This document shows positions 16,049 through 23,277 of a stretch of 32,026 nucleotides of DNA, in pieces. The position numbers were made by a program, and so were the translations under genes. Every line of letters starts with the position of its first letter. Position 1 is the first letter of the stretch. Source of the DNA: Propionibacterium sp. (lineage in GTDB: Bacteria > Actinomycetota > Actinomycetes > Propionibacteriales > Propionibacteriaceae); assembly GCA_012839035.1 (NCBI GenBank), contig DUOB01000070.1, positions 1 to 32,026 of the forward strand. The letters are read 5' to 3'. The notes beneath the pieces are model-generated. The model was not told where the DNA came from. It did not search any database and saw only the letters and a list, made by a program, of their open reading frames with translations.

Positions 16049-16813
16049 ATGGTCACTCCATCCGACGCCAGCCCGACACCGTCCGTCCCGGAAGCCCTGC
16101 CGGATGCCGACTGGGCGCGCATCCTCTGTGTCGTCGCACACCCCGATGATCTGGAATACGGCACCTCGGCCGCCGTCGCCCAGTGGACGCGCCAGGGCAA
16201 GAAGGTGGCGTACCTCCTCCTCACCTCCGGCGAGGCCGGCATGCAGCTGCCGCCCGAGGAGGCCGGGCCGCTGCGCGCGGAGGAACAGCAACGCGCGTGC
16301 GCAGAGGTCGGTGTCGAGGACCTCCGGATCCTCAACCACCCCGACGGCATGCTCGTCCCCGGCCTCGACCTCCGGCGCGACGTCGCCCGGATGGTCCGCG
16401 AGTTCCGCCCCGATGCGGTGGTGACGGCCAACTTCGACGTCGAGGCGTACGGCGGGTTGAACCAGGCCGACCACCGCGTCGCGGGCCTGGCCGCGATCGA
16501 CGGCGTACGCGATGCCGACAACACCTGGATCTTCCGCGAACTTGTCGAGGAGGGCCTGCCCAAGTGGCACGCGAGGGCGCTGCTGGTCGCGGGACATCCC
16601 GAGCCCACCCACGGGGTCGTCGTCGACGCCGAGGCGGTCGCCGCGGGGGTCCGGTCGCTGGAGCGGCACGCTGCGTACCTCGCCGATCTCCCCAACCACC
16701 CCACGCCGGACGAGTTCGTCCCGCAGCTGTTGCGGGAGGGCGGGAAGGCGATGGGAGAGGAGTACGCCGCACTTTTCCGCGTCTTCGACCTCGGGGGGCT
16801 CGCGGGTTCCTGA
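16049..16813 (+). CDS. PIG-L/LmbE family deacetylase
   Basis: The 254-aa product belongs to the zinc-dependent PIG-L family that removes acyl groups from amino sugars or related thiol conjugates; MshB and Mca are the actinobacterial examples. The metal site is set by VVAHPDDLEYG (AHPDD motif, near residue 30), and the distal histidine is in NQADHRVAGLAAIDG. Other segments are VAYLLLTSGEAG, LRAEEQQRACAEVGV and LNHPDGML. It lacks clear mycothiol-enzyme signatures, so the substrate is open. ATG 16049 is chosen over ATG 16040 because AACAAT ends seven bases before it and neither has a good ribosome site. The downstream gene starts 86 bases on. Confidence 0.87.
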   Translation: MVTPSDASPTPSVPEALPDADWARILCVVAHPDDLEYGTSAAVAQWTRQGKKVAYLLLTSGEAGMQLPPEEAGPLRAEEQQRACAEVGVEDLRILNHPDGMLVPGLDLRRDVARMVREFRPDAVVTANFDVEAYGGLNQADHRVAGLAAIDGVRDADNTWIFRELVEEGLPKWHARALLVAGHPEPTHGVVVDAEAVAAGVRSLERHAAYLADLPNHPTPDEFVPQLLREGGKAMGEEYAALFRVFDLGGLAGS

Positions 16814-16898
16814 GCATTGTCGGATCCCATCGCTAGGCTGTCGGGATTCACCCGTTCAGCGCCGACGGTGCACGGCGCGACAAGGCCAAGGCAGGACC

Positions 16899-19448
16899 GT
16901 GGACACCTACAACGCCGTCTCCACCGGCTTTCGCGGGCTGGACCGTGTCATCGACGGGCTCCGGCTCGGGGACAACGTGGTGTGGCAGGTCGACTCGGTC
17001 GAGGACTATCGCCGGGTCGTGGATCCCTATGTCACCCGGGCGCTGGCCGACGGTCGGCGGGTCATCTATGTCCGATTCGCCAACCATCCGCCGGTGGTGC
17101 TGGACACGAGCGGGATCACGGTCATCGAACTCGACCCGGCCGAGGGGTTCGAACACTTCGCGACCACCCTCCACCACCTTGTCGCCCGGGAGGGGCAGCG
17201 GGTCTTCTATGTCTTCGACTGCCTGTCCGAGCTGCTGGGCCACTGGCATTCGGACCTGATGGTGATGAACTTCTTCAGCGTCATCTGTCCGTGGCTGTTC
17301 GACCTCGACACCGTCGCCTATTTCGCGATCACCCGCAATCTCCACAGCTTTGCGACGATCGCCTCGATCCGGCACACCACCCAGGTCCTGTTCGATCTCT
17401 ATCTGATCGACGACAAGGCCTATGTCCATCCGCTGAAGGTGTGGGAGCGCTATTCCCCGACGATGTTCTTCCCGCATCGGATCGTCGGCGATGAAGCGGT
17501 CTCCATCACGTCCTCCGGGGCGTCCGCACGGCTCTTCGCCTCGCTCAACCGCGGCACGGAGCAGCCGGATCCCTGGCACGTGATGCTCGACCGTGCGCGT
17601 GATGCGCTGTTCGGGATGCCCGACGAACAGGACGCCGCCAAGGATCTGCTGATGGCGATGCTGATCGGCCGGGAGGGTCGGATGGTCGAGATGTGTCATC
17701 GCCATCTCAACCTGGCGGACCTGCTCTCGATCGCCGACCGCGAGATCGGCACCGGGGCGATCGGTGGCAAGTCGGTCGGCATGCTCGTCGCACGGTCGGT
17801 GCTGGAGAACCATCCCGTGGGGCGCTTCTCCGAGCGGTTCGAGCCCCATGACTCGTTCTTCCTGGGCGCGGACCTGTTCTATACCTATCTCGTCGCCAAC
17901 AACTGGTGGCGGTTGTGGTCGGAGCACAAGACGACCGAGGGCTATTTCAGCGCGGCCGCGGAACTGCGCGAGGTCATCCGGACCGGCAAGTTCCCCACCA
18001 CGGTCCGCGAGCAGTTCATGCGGATGCTCGAATATTTCGGTCAGTCCCCGATCATCGTCCGCTCGTCCTCGCTGCTGGAGGACAACTATGGCAACGCCTT
18101 CGCCGGCAAATACGACTCGGTGTTCTGCGTCAACCACGGCACCCCGGAGGAACGGCTCCAGGCGTTCGAGGAAGCCGTGCTCACCGTCTATGCCTCGGCG
18201 GTGTCGGAGGACGCGCTGGCCTATCGGATGAACCGTGATCTCGTCGAACGCGATGAACAGATGGCGGTGTTGGTCCAGCGGGTGTCCGGGGAGTATCACA
18301 GCCACCTGTTCTTCCCGCACGCCGCGGGGGTGGCGAACTCGTCGAACCTCTATGTCTGGGACCCCGATACCGACTCCTCGGCAGGGATGGTCCGGCTGGT
18401 CTTCGGGCTGGGCACCCGGGCCGTGGACCGCATCCAGCAGGACTATGCGCGGATCGTCGCGCTCGACGTGCCCACCCGCAAGGCGCTCGTCGACCCGGCG
18501 GACGAGGCGCGCTGGTCGCAGCACTATGTCGACGTGCTCCACCTCACCGAGGGCGACCACCGCACGGTGCCGCTGACCGATCTGCTCGACGCGGACATCG
18601 GGGCGCCCTGGCCCCTGTTCGCGACTCCGGACTATCAGATGCTGCGCCTCCTCCGAGAACGCGGCAGGCGGCCGAAGCGGCAGCCGATGGTGCTCGACTT
18701 CGGCGGCCTGCTCGACGGCGACTTCCCCCGTTATCTGCGATCGGCACTGCGGGCGCTCGAGGAGGCGTACGACTATCCCGTCGACATCGAGTTCACCCTG
18801 AACGTCGCGGACGACGGCAATTGGCGGATCAACCTGGTCCAGTGCCGGCCACTGCAGACCCGGGGCCTCGGCAAGGCCGTGGCTGTGCCGGAGCTGACCG
18901 CCGACGATGACGACTTCCTGTTCGCCACCCATGGCAACTTCATGGGCGGCAATGTCCGGTTGCCGATCCGCTATGTGGTGACGGTCCGGCCGTCGGCCTA
19001 TCTCCGCATGGGCCAGCAGGACCGCTACGCCGTGGCCCGCGAGATCGGGCTGCTCAACCGGCTGCTCAAGGACGAGGACTTCATGCTGATGGGGCCGGGG
19101 CGCTGGGGGACCACCACCCCTTCGTTGGGGGTGCCCGTCCGCTTCACCGAGGTGTGCAATGCCTCCGTGCTGTGCGAGTTCACCTATGTGCGCGGCAACT
19201 TCCTGCCCGAGCTGTCCTATGGCAGCCACTTCTTCCAGGACCTGGTCGAAACGGGCATCTTCTATGTCGCGCTCTTCGAGGGGCAGGCCGGGACGCGGCT
19301 GAACGAACGGCTGATCCTCAAGCAGCCCAACCTGTTGGCCGAGCTCGACCCGGGCGGTGCGGATCTTGCCAACACGATCCATGTCGCACAATTCGACGGG
19401 TTGGAGCTCTATTCGGACATCGTGAGCCAGCGCCTGGTCTGTCGCTGA
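16899..19448 (+). CDS. Two-part protein: KaiC-like fold without P-loop plus PEP-synthase-type ATP-grasp domain
   Basis: The 849-aa protein has three visible parts. Residues of about 1-215 resemble a KaiC/RecA domain (STGFRGLDRVIDGLRLGDNVVWQVD, VIYVRFA, VFYVFDCLSEL), but the Walker A position reads VDSVEDYRR, with no GxGKT. Residues of about 270-655 match the PEP/pyruvate-binding ATP-grasp domain of PEP synthase and PPDK: GGKSVGM (289-295), IIVRSSSLLEDNYGNAFAGKYDSVF (385-409) and INLVQCRPLQT at its end. Residues of about 680-849 are a family-specific tail with MGPGRWGTTT and YGSHFFQDLVETGIFYVALF. The phospho-histidine and PEP domains of true PEP synthase are absent. The reaction is unknown. 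Start GTG 16899 has AGGA upstream. The AmmeMemoRadiSam genes follow after 98 bases. Confidence 0.8.
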   Translation: MDTYNAVSTGFRGLDRVIDGLRLGDNVVWQVDSVEDYRRVVDPYVTRALADGRRVIYVRFANHPPVVLDTSGITVIELDPAEGFEHFATTLHHLVAREGQRVFYVFDCLSELLGHWHSDLMVMNFFSVICPWLFDLDTVAYFAITRNLHSFATIASIRHTTQVLFDLYLIDDKAYVHPLKVWERYSPTMFFPHRIVGDEAVSITSSGASARLFASLNRGTEQPDPWHVMLDRARDALFGMPDEQDAAKDLLMAMLIGREGRMVEMCHRHLNLADLLSIADREIGTGAIGGKSVGMLVARSVLENHPVGRFSERFEPHDSFFLGADLFYTYLVANNWWRLWSEHKTTEGYFSAAAELREVIRTGKFPTTVREQFMRMLEYFGQSPIIVRSSSLLEDNYGNAFAGKYDSVFCVNHGTPEERLQAFEEAVLTVYASAVSEDALAYRMNRDLVERDEQMAVLVQRVSGEYHSHLFFPHAAGVANSSNLYVWDPDTDSSAGMVRLVFGLGTRAVDRIQQDYARIVALDVPTRKALVDPADEARWSQHYVDVLHLTEGDHRTVPLTDLLDADIGAPWPLFATPDYQMLRLLRERGRRPKRQPMVLDFGGLLDGDFPRYLRSALRALEEAYDYPVDIEFTLNVADDGNWRINLVQCRPLQTRGLGKAVAVPELTADDDDFLFATHGNFMGGNVRLPIRYVVTVRPSAYLRMGQQDRYAVAREIGLLNRLLKDEDFMLMGPGRWGTTTPSLGVPVRFTEVCNASVLCEFTYVRGNFLPELSYGSHFFQDLVETGIFYVALFEGQAGTRLNERLILKQPNLLAELDPGGADLANTIHVAQFDGLELYSDIVSQRLVCR

Positions 19449-19546
19449 CCGCTGATCAACCAGCGGACGGATTCTCCGGTTGGGGCACGCTTCTTTTCCG
19501 CGCGACGTACGTTGGATGCAGAGCCAGGCACACAGGAGTGAGAGGC

Positions 19547-20344
19547 ATGCGGAGAGTTCGTCGTCCCGCGGTCGCGGGGTTGTTCTATCCCGGCGGTGAG
19601 TCCGATCTCGCCGGCACTGTCGATGGTCTGCTCGCCGAGGGGAGGGCGGCTGCGGGGCCCGACCCGAGCCCGCCCAAGGCGGTGATCGTGCCCCATGCGG
19701 GCTACATCTATTCCGGTGCGACCGCCGCGCAGGCGTACGCGCGGGTTGCGCCCGCAGCCGACCGCATCAAGCGGGTCGTCATGTTCGGGCCCAGCCACCG
19801 GGTCGCCCTGAACGGGCTCGCGGTGCCCTCCGTGGGCGCATTCCGTACGCCGCTCGGCGACGTCTCCGTCGCTAAGCTCGACCTGACGGATCTTCCCCAG
19901 GTCGTGGTCGCCGACTCGCCGCACGCCCAGGAACACTCACTGGAGGTGCAGCTGCCGTTCCTGCAGCGCATGCTGGGGGACGGTTTCGACATCGTCCCGT
20001 TCTCGGTGGGGGTGGCGGAGCCGGAGGAGGTCGCGGAGGTCGTCGACCGCTGCTGGGGCGGGCCGGAGACGCTGCTGGTGTTCAGCACGGACCTGTCGCA
20101 CTACTACCCCTATGAGACCGCACAACGGCTCGACGCCGAGACCGTGCAACAGATGGTGGCGCTCACCGGCCCGATCGATCCCGACCGGGCGTGTGGTGCG
20201 CGACCTGTCAACGGTCTGCTCGTCAGCGGGACGCGCCGCGGCCTGAGCACCGAACTCTATGGCTGGTGCAACTCCGGCGACACCGCCGGCGATCGCGAAA
20301 GGGTGGTCGGCTATGCGGCCATCGGTGCCCTCGAACAGGACTGA
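19547..20344 (+). CDS. amrB: AmmeMemoRadiSam system protein B (Memo homologue)
   Basis: The 265-aa product is the bacterial homologue of human Memo1, a metal-binding protein with the fold of class III extradiol dioxygenases. It opens RRPAVAGLFYPG, then IVPHAGYIYSGATAAQAYA and FGPSHRVALNGLAVP supply two likely metal-binding histidines. EHSLEVQLPFLQ, FSTDLSHYYPY and YGWCNSGDTAGD (a cysteine near the third Memo1 ligand) follow. Its reaction is not known. ATG 19547 has AGGAG upstream, and a -10-like TACGTT lies at 19508-19513. The AMMECR1 gene overlaps its 3' end and the radical SAM gene follows, which is the conserved three-gene set. Confidence 0.92.
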   Translation: MRRVRRPAVAGLFYPGGESDLAGTVDGLLAEGRAAAGPDPSPPKAVIVPHAGYIYSGATAAQAYARVAPAADRIKRVVMFGPSHRVALNGLAVPSVGAFRTPLGDVSVAKLDLTDLPQVVVADSPHAQEHSLEVQLPFLQRMLGDGFDIVPFSVGVAEPEEVAEVVDRCWGGPETLLVFSTDLSHYYPYETAQRLDAETVQQMVALTGPIDPDRACGARPVNGLLVSGTRRGLSTELYGWCNSGDTAGDRERVVGYAAIGALEQD

Positions 20345-20897
20345 CCCACCGTGGCCCGCGGACGCGGGCACGGTGTTGCTGCCGATCGCCCGCGCCGCCA
20401 TCGCGGAACAGCTGGGGCTGTTCGCGACCGAGCCCGAGCTGCCCGAGTGGGTGCACAGGAGCGGCGCCTCCTTCGTCACCCTGCACACCGCCGGCCGACT
20501 GCGGGGCTGCATCGGCACGATCTCTGCGTACCGATCGATCGTCGAAGACGTCCGCAACAACGCCCGCAACGCGGCCTTCCGGGACCCGCGTTTCCCGGCG
20601 GTGAGCGTGGAGGAGTACGCGGGGCTCGATCTCGAGGTCTCCCTCCTCTCCCCGCCACAACCGATGGAGGTCCACGACGAGGGCGATCTGGTCCGCCAAC
20701 TGCAACCCGGCGTGGACGGTGTGCTGATCGAGGCCGGTGACCGGCGCGGCACCTTCCTCCCGCAGGTGTGGGAGCACTTCTCCGACGCCGGCAGCTTCGT
20801 TGCCGCGCTGCGCCAGAAGGCAGGCGTCAAGGACGAGCGCTGGGACCCGGACTGGCGCGTCTCCCGCTATACGGTCACCGCCTGGAGTGAACCATGA
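20313..20897 (+). CDS. amrA: AmmeMemoRadiSam system protein A (AMMECR1 domain)
   Basis: The 194-aa product is an AMMECR1-domain protein. The defining motif LRGCIGTISAYRSIVEDV lies near residue 66. ARNAAFRDPRFPAVSVEEYAGLDLEVSLLSPP and a C-terminal GTFLPQVWEHFSDAGSFVAALRQKAG also fit. Its biochemical role is unknown. The start is not certain. ATG 20313 overlaps the Memo gene by 32 bases and leaves room for the helix that precedes the domain, while GTG 20373 gives a 174-aa core. The stop overlaps the radical SAM start as ATGA, so all three genes are tightly coupled and probably made in matched amounts. Confidence 0.9.
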   Translation: MRPSVPSNRTDPPWPADAGTVLLPIARAAIAEQLGLFATEPELPEWVHRSGASFVTLHTAGRLRGCIGTISAYRSIVEDVRNNARNAAFRDPRFPAVSVEEYAGLDLEVSLLSPPQPMEVHDEGDLVRQLQPGVDGVLIEAGDRRGTFLPQVWEHFSDAGSFVAALRQKAGVKDERWDPDWRVSRYTVTAWSEP

Positions 20898-21958
20898 CCC
20901 ATCCGGCCCGCTATTGGCACGCCATCGACGACGGACGGATCCAGTGCGATCTGTGCCCGCGCGAATGCCGCCTGCGCGACGGCCAGCGGGGATTCTGCTT
21001 CGTCCGTCAGCGCGTCGGCGACCAGCTGGTGCTGACCACCTATGGCCGCTCGTCCGGATTCTGCCTCGACCCGATCGAGAAGAAGCCGCTCAACCACTTC
21101 TTCCCGGGCACGAGCGTCCTCTCGTTCGGCACCGCCGGCTGCAACCTGGGGTGCAAGTTCTGTCAGAACCACGAGATCTCGACCGCCGCGCAGATGGAGG
21201 CCCTCGCCGACAGTGCTTCTCCGGAGGATCTGGCCTCCGCGGCCCGGGCGTGGCGGTCCCACAGCATCGCCTTCACCTACAACGACCCGGTGATCTTCGC
21301 CGAGTACGCGATCGATGTCGCCCGCGCCTGCCGACAGGCCGGCATCAAGACCGTCGCCGTCACCGCCGGCTATCTCCAGGGCGAGGCCCGCCGCGACTTC
21401 TTCGCCCACATGGACGCCGCCAACATCGACCTCAAGGGCTTCCGGGACGACTTCTATCGCAAGCTCACCGGCGCGCGGCTCGCGACCGTGCTCGACACGT
21501 TGACCTATCTGCGGACCGAGACCGATGTGTGGTTCGAGATCACCACTCTGCTCATCCCCGGCCACAACGACGACCCCGATGAACTTCGGGAGCAGTGCGA
21601 CTGGATCGTTCGGGAACTCGGACCCGACACGCCGATCCACTTCTCCGCGTTCCACCCCGATCACCGGATGCAGGACGTCCCGCACACGCCGCCCGCGACG
21701 CTCACCCGCGCCCGGGAGATCGCCCTCGAAGCGGGTTTGCGGTACGCGTACACCGGCAACGTCCACGACCGCGCCGGGGACACCACCTCGTGTGCCGGCT
21801 GCGGGTCGGAACTCATCGTCCGCGACTGGTACAACATCCTCACCTATCGCCTCACCCCTGACGGCACCTGCCCCGACTGCGGCACCGTCCTGCCCGGACG
21901 GTTCGGCACCAGGGCCGGGACCTTCGGCGCGCGGCGGATCCCGATCCGGGTGAGTTGA
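20894..21958 (+). CDS. amrS: AmmeMemoRadiSam system radical SAM enzyme
   Basis: The 354-aa enzyme is a radical SAM protein related to pyruvate-formate-lyase activases. The 4Fe-4S/SAM motif is CNLGCKFC (Cys83, Cys87, Cys90), followed by QNHEIST. An N-terminal cysteine group CDLCPRECRLRDGQRGFC (residues 18-35) and a C-terminal zinc-ribbon-like CAGCG...CPDCG (about 297-332) flank the core. FTYNDPVIFAEYA, NIDLKGF and PIHFSAFHPDHRM are typical of the family. By analogy it would generate a 5'-deoxyadenosyl radical to modify a protein or small molecule, with the Memo and AMMECR1 proteins as partners. It is the last gene of the run and is followed by the repeat block. Confidence 0.93.
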   Translation: MTHPARYWHAIDDGRIQCDLCPRECRLRDGQRGFCFVRQRVGDQLVLTTYGRSSGFCLDPIEKKPLNHFFPGTSVLSFGTAGCNLGCKFCQNHEISTAAQMEALADSASPEDLASAARAWRSHSIAFTYNDPVIFAEYAIDVARACRQAGIKTVAVTAGYLQGEARRDFFAHMDAANIDLKGFRDDFYRKLTGARLATVLDTLTYLRTETDVWFEITTLLIPGHNDDPDELREQCDWIVRELGPDTPIHFSAFHPDHRMQDVPHTPPATLTRAREIALEAGLRYAYTGNVHDRAGDTTSCAGCGSELIVRDWYNILTYRLTPDGTCPDCGTVLPGRFGTRAGTFGARRIPIRVS

Positions 21959-21975
21959 GACGCGGGGACGCCACC

Positions 21976-22143
21976 TTCGTTGCTCTTTGCCCGGGTTGGT
22001 TCCACTCGTAGTGGGCCATGTTGCCCGGGTTTGATCACGTTGCCCGTCTTCGTTGCTCTTTGCCCGGGGTGGTTCCACTGGTTGTGGGTCACGTTGCCCG
22101 GGTTTGGTCACGTTGCCCGGGTTCGTTGCTCTTTGCCCGGGTT
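21976..22143. repeat. 73-bp tandem repeat, two full copies and a partial third
   Basis: Copies begin at 21976, 22049 and 22122 with TTCGTTGCTCTTTGCCCGGG (third copy partial, to about 22143). The two full copies differ at 8 of 73 positions by hand count. Each copy holds a small CCAC/GTGG hairpin and several TTGCCCGGG cores. The block fills much of the only gene-free stretch longer than 300 bases (21959-22284), between two convergent genes; its remainder is the inverted repeat described next and about 85 plain bases. Confidence 0.85.
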
Positions 22144-22197
22144 GGAGCCCGGGCAAGGAAGCATTAACCCGGGTGATGTGACCAAACCCGGGCAACG
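22092..22197. repeat. Long hairpin with a 20-bp perfect outer stem
   Basis: The outer arms 22092-22111 and 22178-22197 are perfect 20-bp inverted copies. Inside, TTGCCCGGG and its inverse pair again around the centre near 22143-22146, so the whole 106-base segment can fold on itself. It overlaps the second and third 73-bp copies, meaning the right side is an inverted, diverged copy of the repeat unit. Confidence 0.8.
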
Positions 22198-22284
22198 ATG
22201 CAAGAGCGCGTGGCGTGGCGTGGCGTGCGGAGGATTGGGCGTGCGCAGCGGACGGAGTAGGTGAACGGACCTGGCGTGGCCCGG

Positions 22285-22923
22285 TCAACCCCCAACCGCG
22301 ATCTCAGCGCCCAACGCCCAGCCGTCGGAGAGCGGAAGCTTGTCGCCGCTCCAGAACTTGCCTGGGTCATACCAGTTCGCCGGGTATTCCTCCGGCAGGA
22401 TCCCCATCTCCTCGAAGGTCAAGGCGACCACTTCGGCGCAGTACGCCACCGCGGGCCGCATCGGATCGGGGTCGGCCCGGCGACCGATGAGGGCCTTCGG
22501 CCGAGTCGTCCGCCCACGCAGCCAGCGCCAGGCGAGACGGCTGGTCGATGGGAACGACACTCCGTTCAGCCGCGCAATCACCCGCAGCAGCGCATCCTCC
22601 TCTGCACGGCCCACCTCGGGCGTGAGTTGCCGCAACCACGCCTGCTGGTGATAGCGCTCCTGCCACCGGGTCACCGCCGCGCGCAGGTCGTGCAGTTGAA
22701 CGCCGGAGTGCCTCTCGCCCGTCCATACGTCGGGAAGGGATCGACCGAGCTCCGCGTGCCACATCAACGGCGGCAGGTCGTCGATCGCGACGGTCATGCC
22801 GACGTGGTTGACCGGTGCGTTCGTCAGTGCGCGGATCGCCCGATCGGCCCGGGTCCTGCCACGGAACACCCAGATGTCCCCGGTCCGGGTGTGATCGAGC
22901 GCTTCATCCAAGTTCAGGGCCAT
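22285..22923 (-). CDS. Permuted papain-like (YiiX/NlpC-P60 superfamily) amidase
   Basis: The 212-aa product has the reversed order of active-site residues seen in YiiX/YebB-type permuted NlpC/P60 proteins. An N-terminal TGDIWVFRG...APVNHVGMTV carries the histidine (about residue 40). A C-terminal VAYCAEVVALTFEEMGIL (about 157-174) carries the likely catalytic cysteine. Some family members cleave cell-wall or acyl-amide bonds, but the substrate is not deducible. No signal peptide is evident, so it appears cytosolic. ATG 22923 has no ribosome site, and GATGCT lies exactly six bases upstream. The gene runs toward the repeat block and is divergent from the tiny membrane protein gene. Confidence 0.75.
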   Translation of the reverse strand: MALNLDEALDHTRTGDIWVFRGRTRADRAIRALTNAPVNHVGMTVAIDDLPPLMWHAELGRSLPDVWTGERHSGVQLHDLRAAVTRWQERYHQQAWLRQLTPEVGRAEEDALLRVIARLNGVSFPSTSRLAWRWLRGRTTRPKALIGRRADPDPMRPAVAYCAEVVALTFEEMGILPEEYPANWYDPGKFWSGDKLPLSDGWALGAEIAVGG

Positions 22924-23061
22924 GCCCCCAGCATCTCAGCCAGCCGGTGATCTCGTGTGCCCCCGGACTGCTGTGATGACGACACTTGGGAGGCACGCGA
23001 GGACACACGAGCACGACCGCCCGGGCTTGCATCCAGCTGCGGGGTGTCATAGGACAAACCC

Positions 23062-23277
23062 ATGGCAAAGCACCGGCCCAAGAAGGAAAAGCATCGGCCC
23101 AAGAAGCGTTCCTGGTGGGTCATCGTCGGCAAGTGGCTCGGCATTGCGGGTCTGCTGGGCGTCGCCGCCGGCGGCGTGCTGATCGCGCGCGACGAGCGGC
23201 AGCGGCGGGCGTACACCCCCGACGAAATCCGCCAACGCCTCCACGAACGCGCGGCACAGGCCGGGTCACCCGACTGA
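23062..23277 (+). CDS. Small basic single-pass membrane protein
   Basis: I do not recognise a named family. The 71-aa product has a very basic N-terminus in which KHRPKK occurs twice (residues 3-8 and 10-15). A hydrophobic helix WVIVGKWLGIAGLLGVAAGGVLIA (about 19-42) follows, then a charged cytoplasmic tail (RDERQRRAYTPDEIRQRLHERA). The arrangement predicts a single-pass inner-membrane protein. TAGGAC lies six bases before the ATG; the same AGGA could be a weak ribosome site. The MerR regulator reading frame on the other strand runs into this gene only because of an apparent frameshift, which supports this being the real coding strand here. Confidence 0.65.
   Translation: MAKHRPKKEKHRPKKRSWWVIVGKWLGIAGLLGVAAGGVLIARDERQRRAYTPDEIRQRLHERAAQAGSPD

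Noticed and set aside
16848-19391. A minus-strand open frame of about 850 codons opposite the ATP-grasp gene
   Set aside because: It has no recognisable domain, is rich in Arg/His/Gly typical of antisense frames in GC-rich DNA, and the plus strand carries a clear multi-domain protein.
21976-22197. The repeat block as a CRISPR array
   Set aside because: The 73-bp units are contiguous near-copies without unique spacers, and no cas gene is near.
20867-22288. A minus-strand frame of about 470 codons spanning the radical SAM gene and the repeat block
   Set aside because: It is the antisense of a convincing radical SAM enzyme, and its other end is just the translated 73-bp repeat (recurring PGQR/KPGQ peptides).
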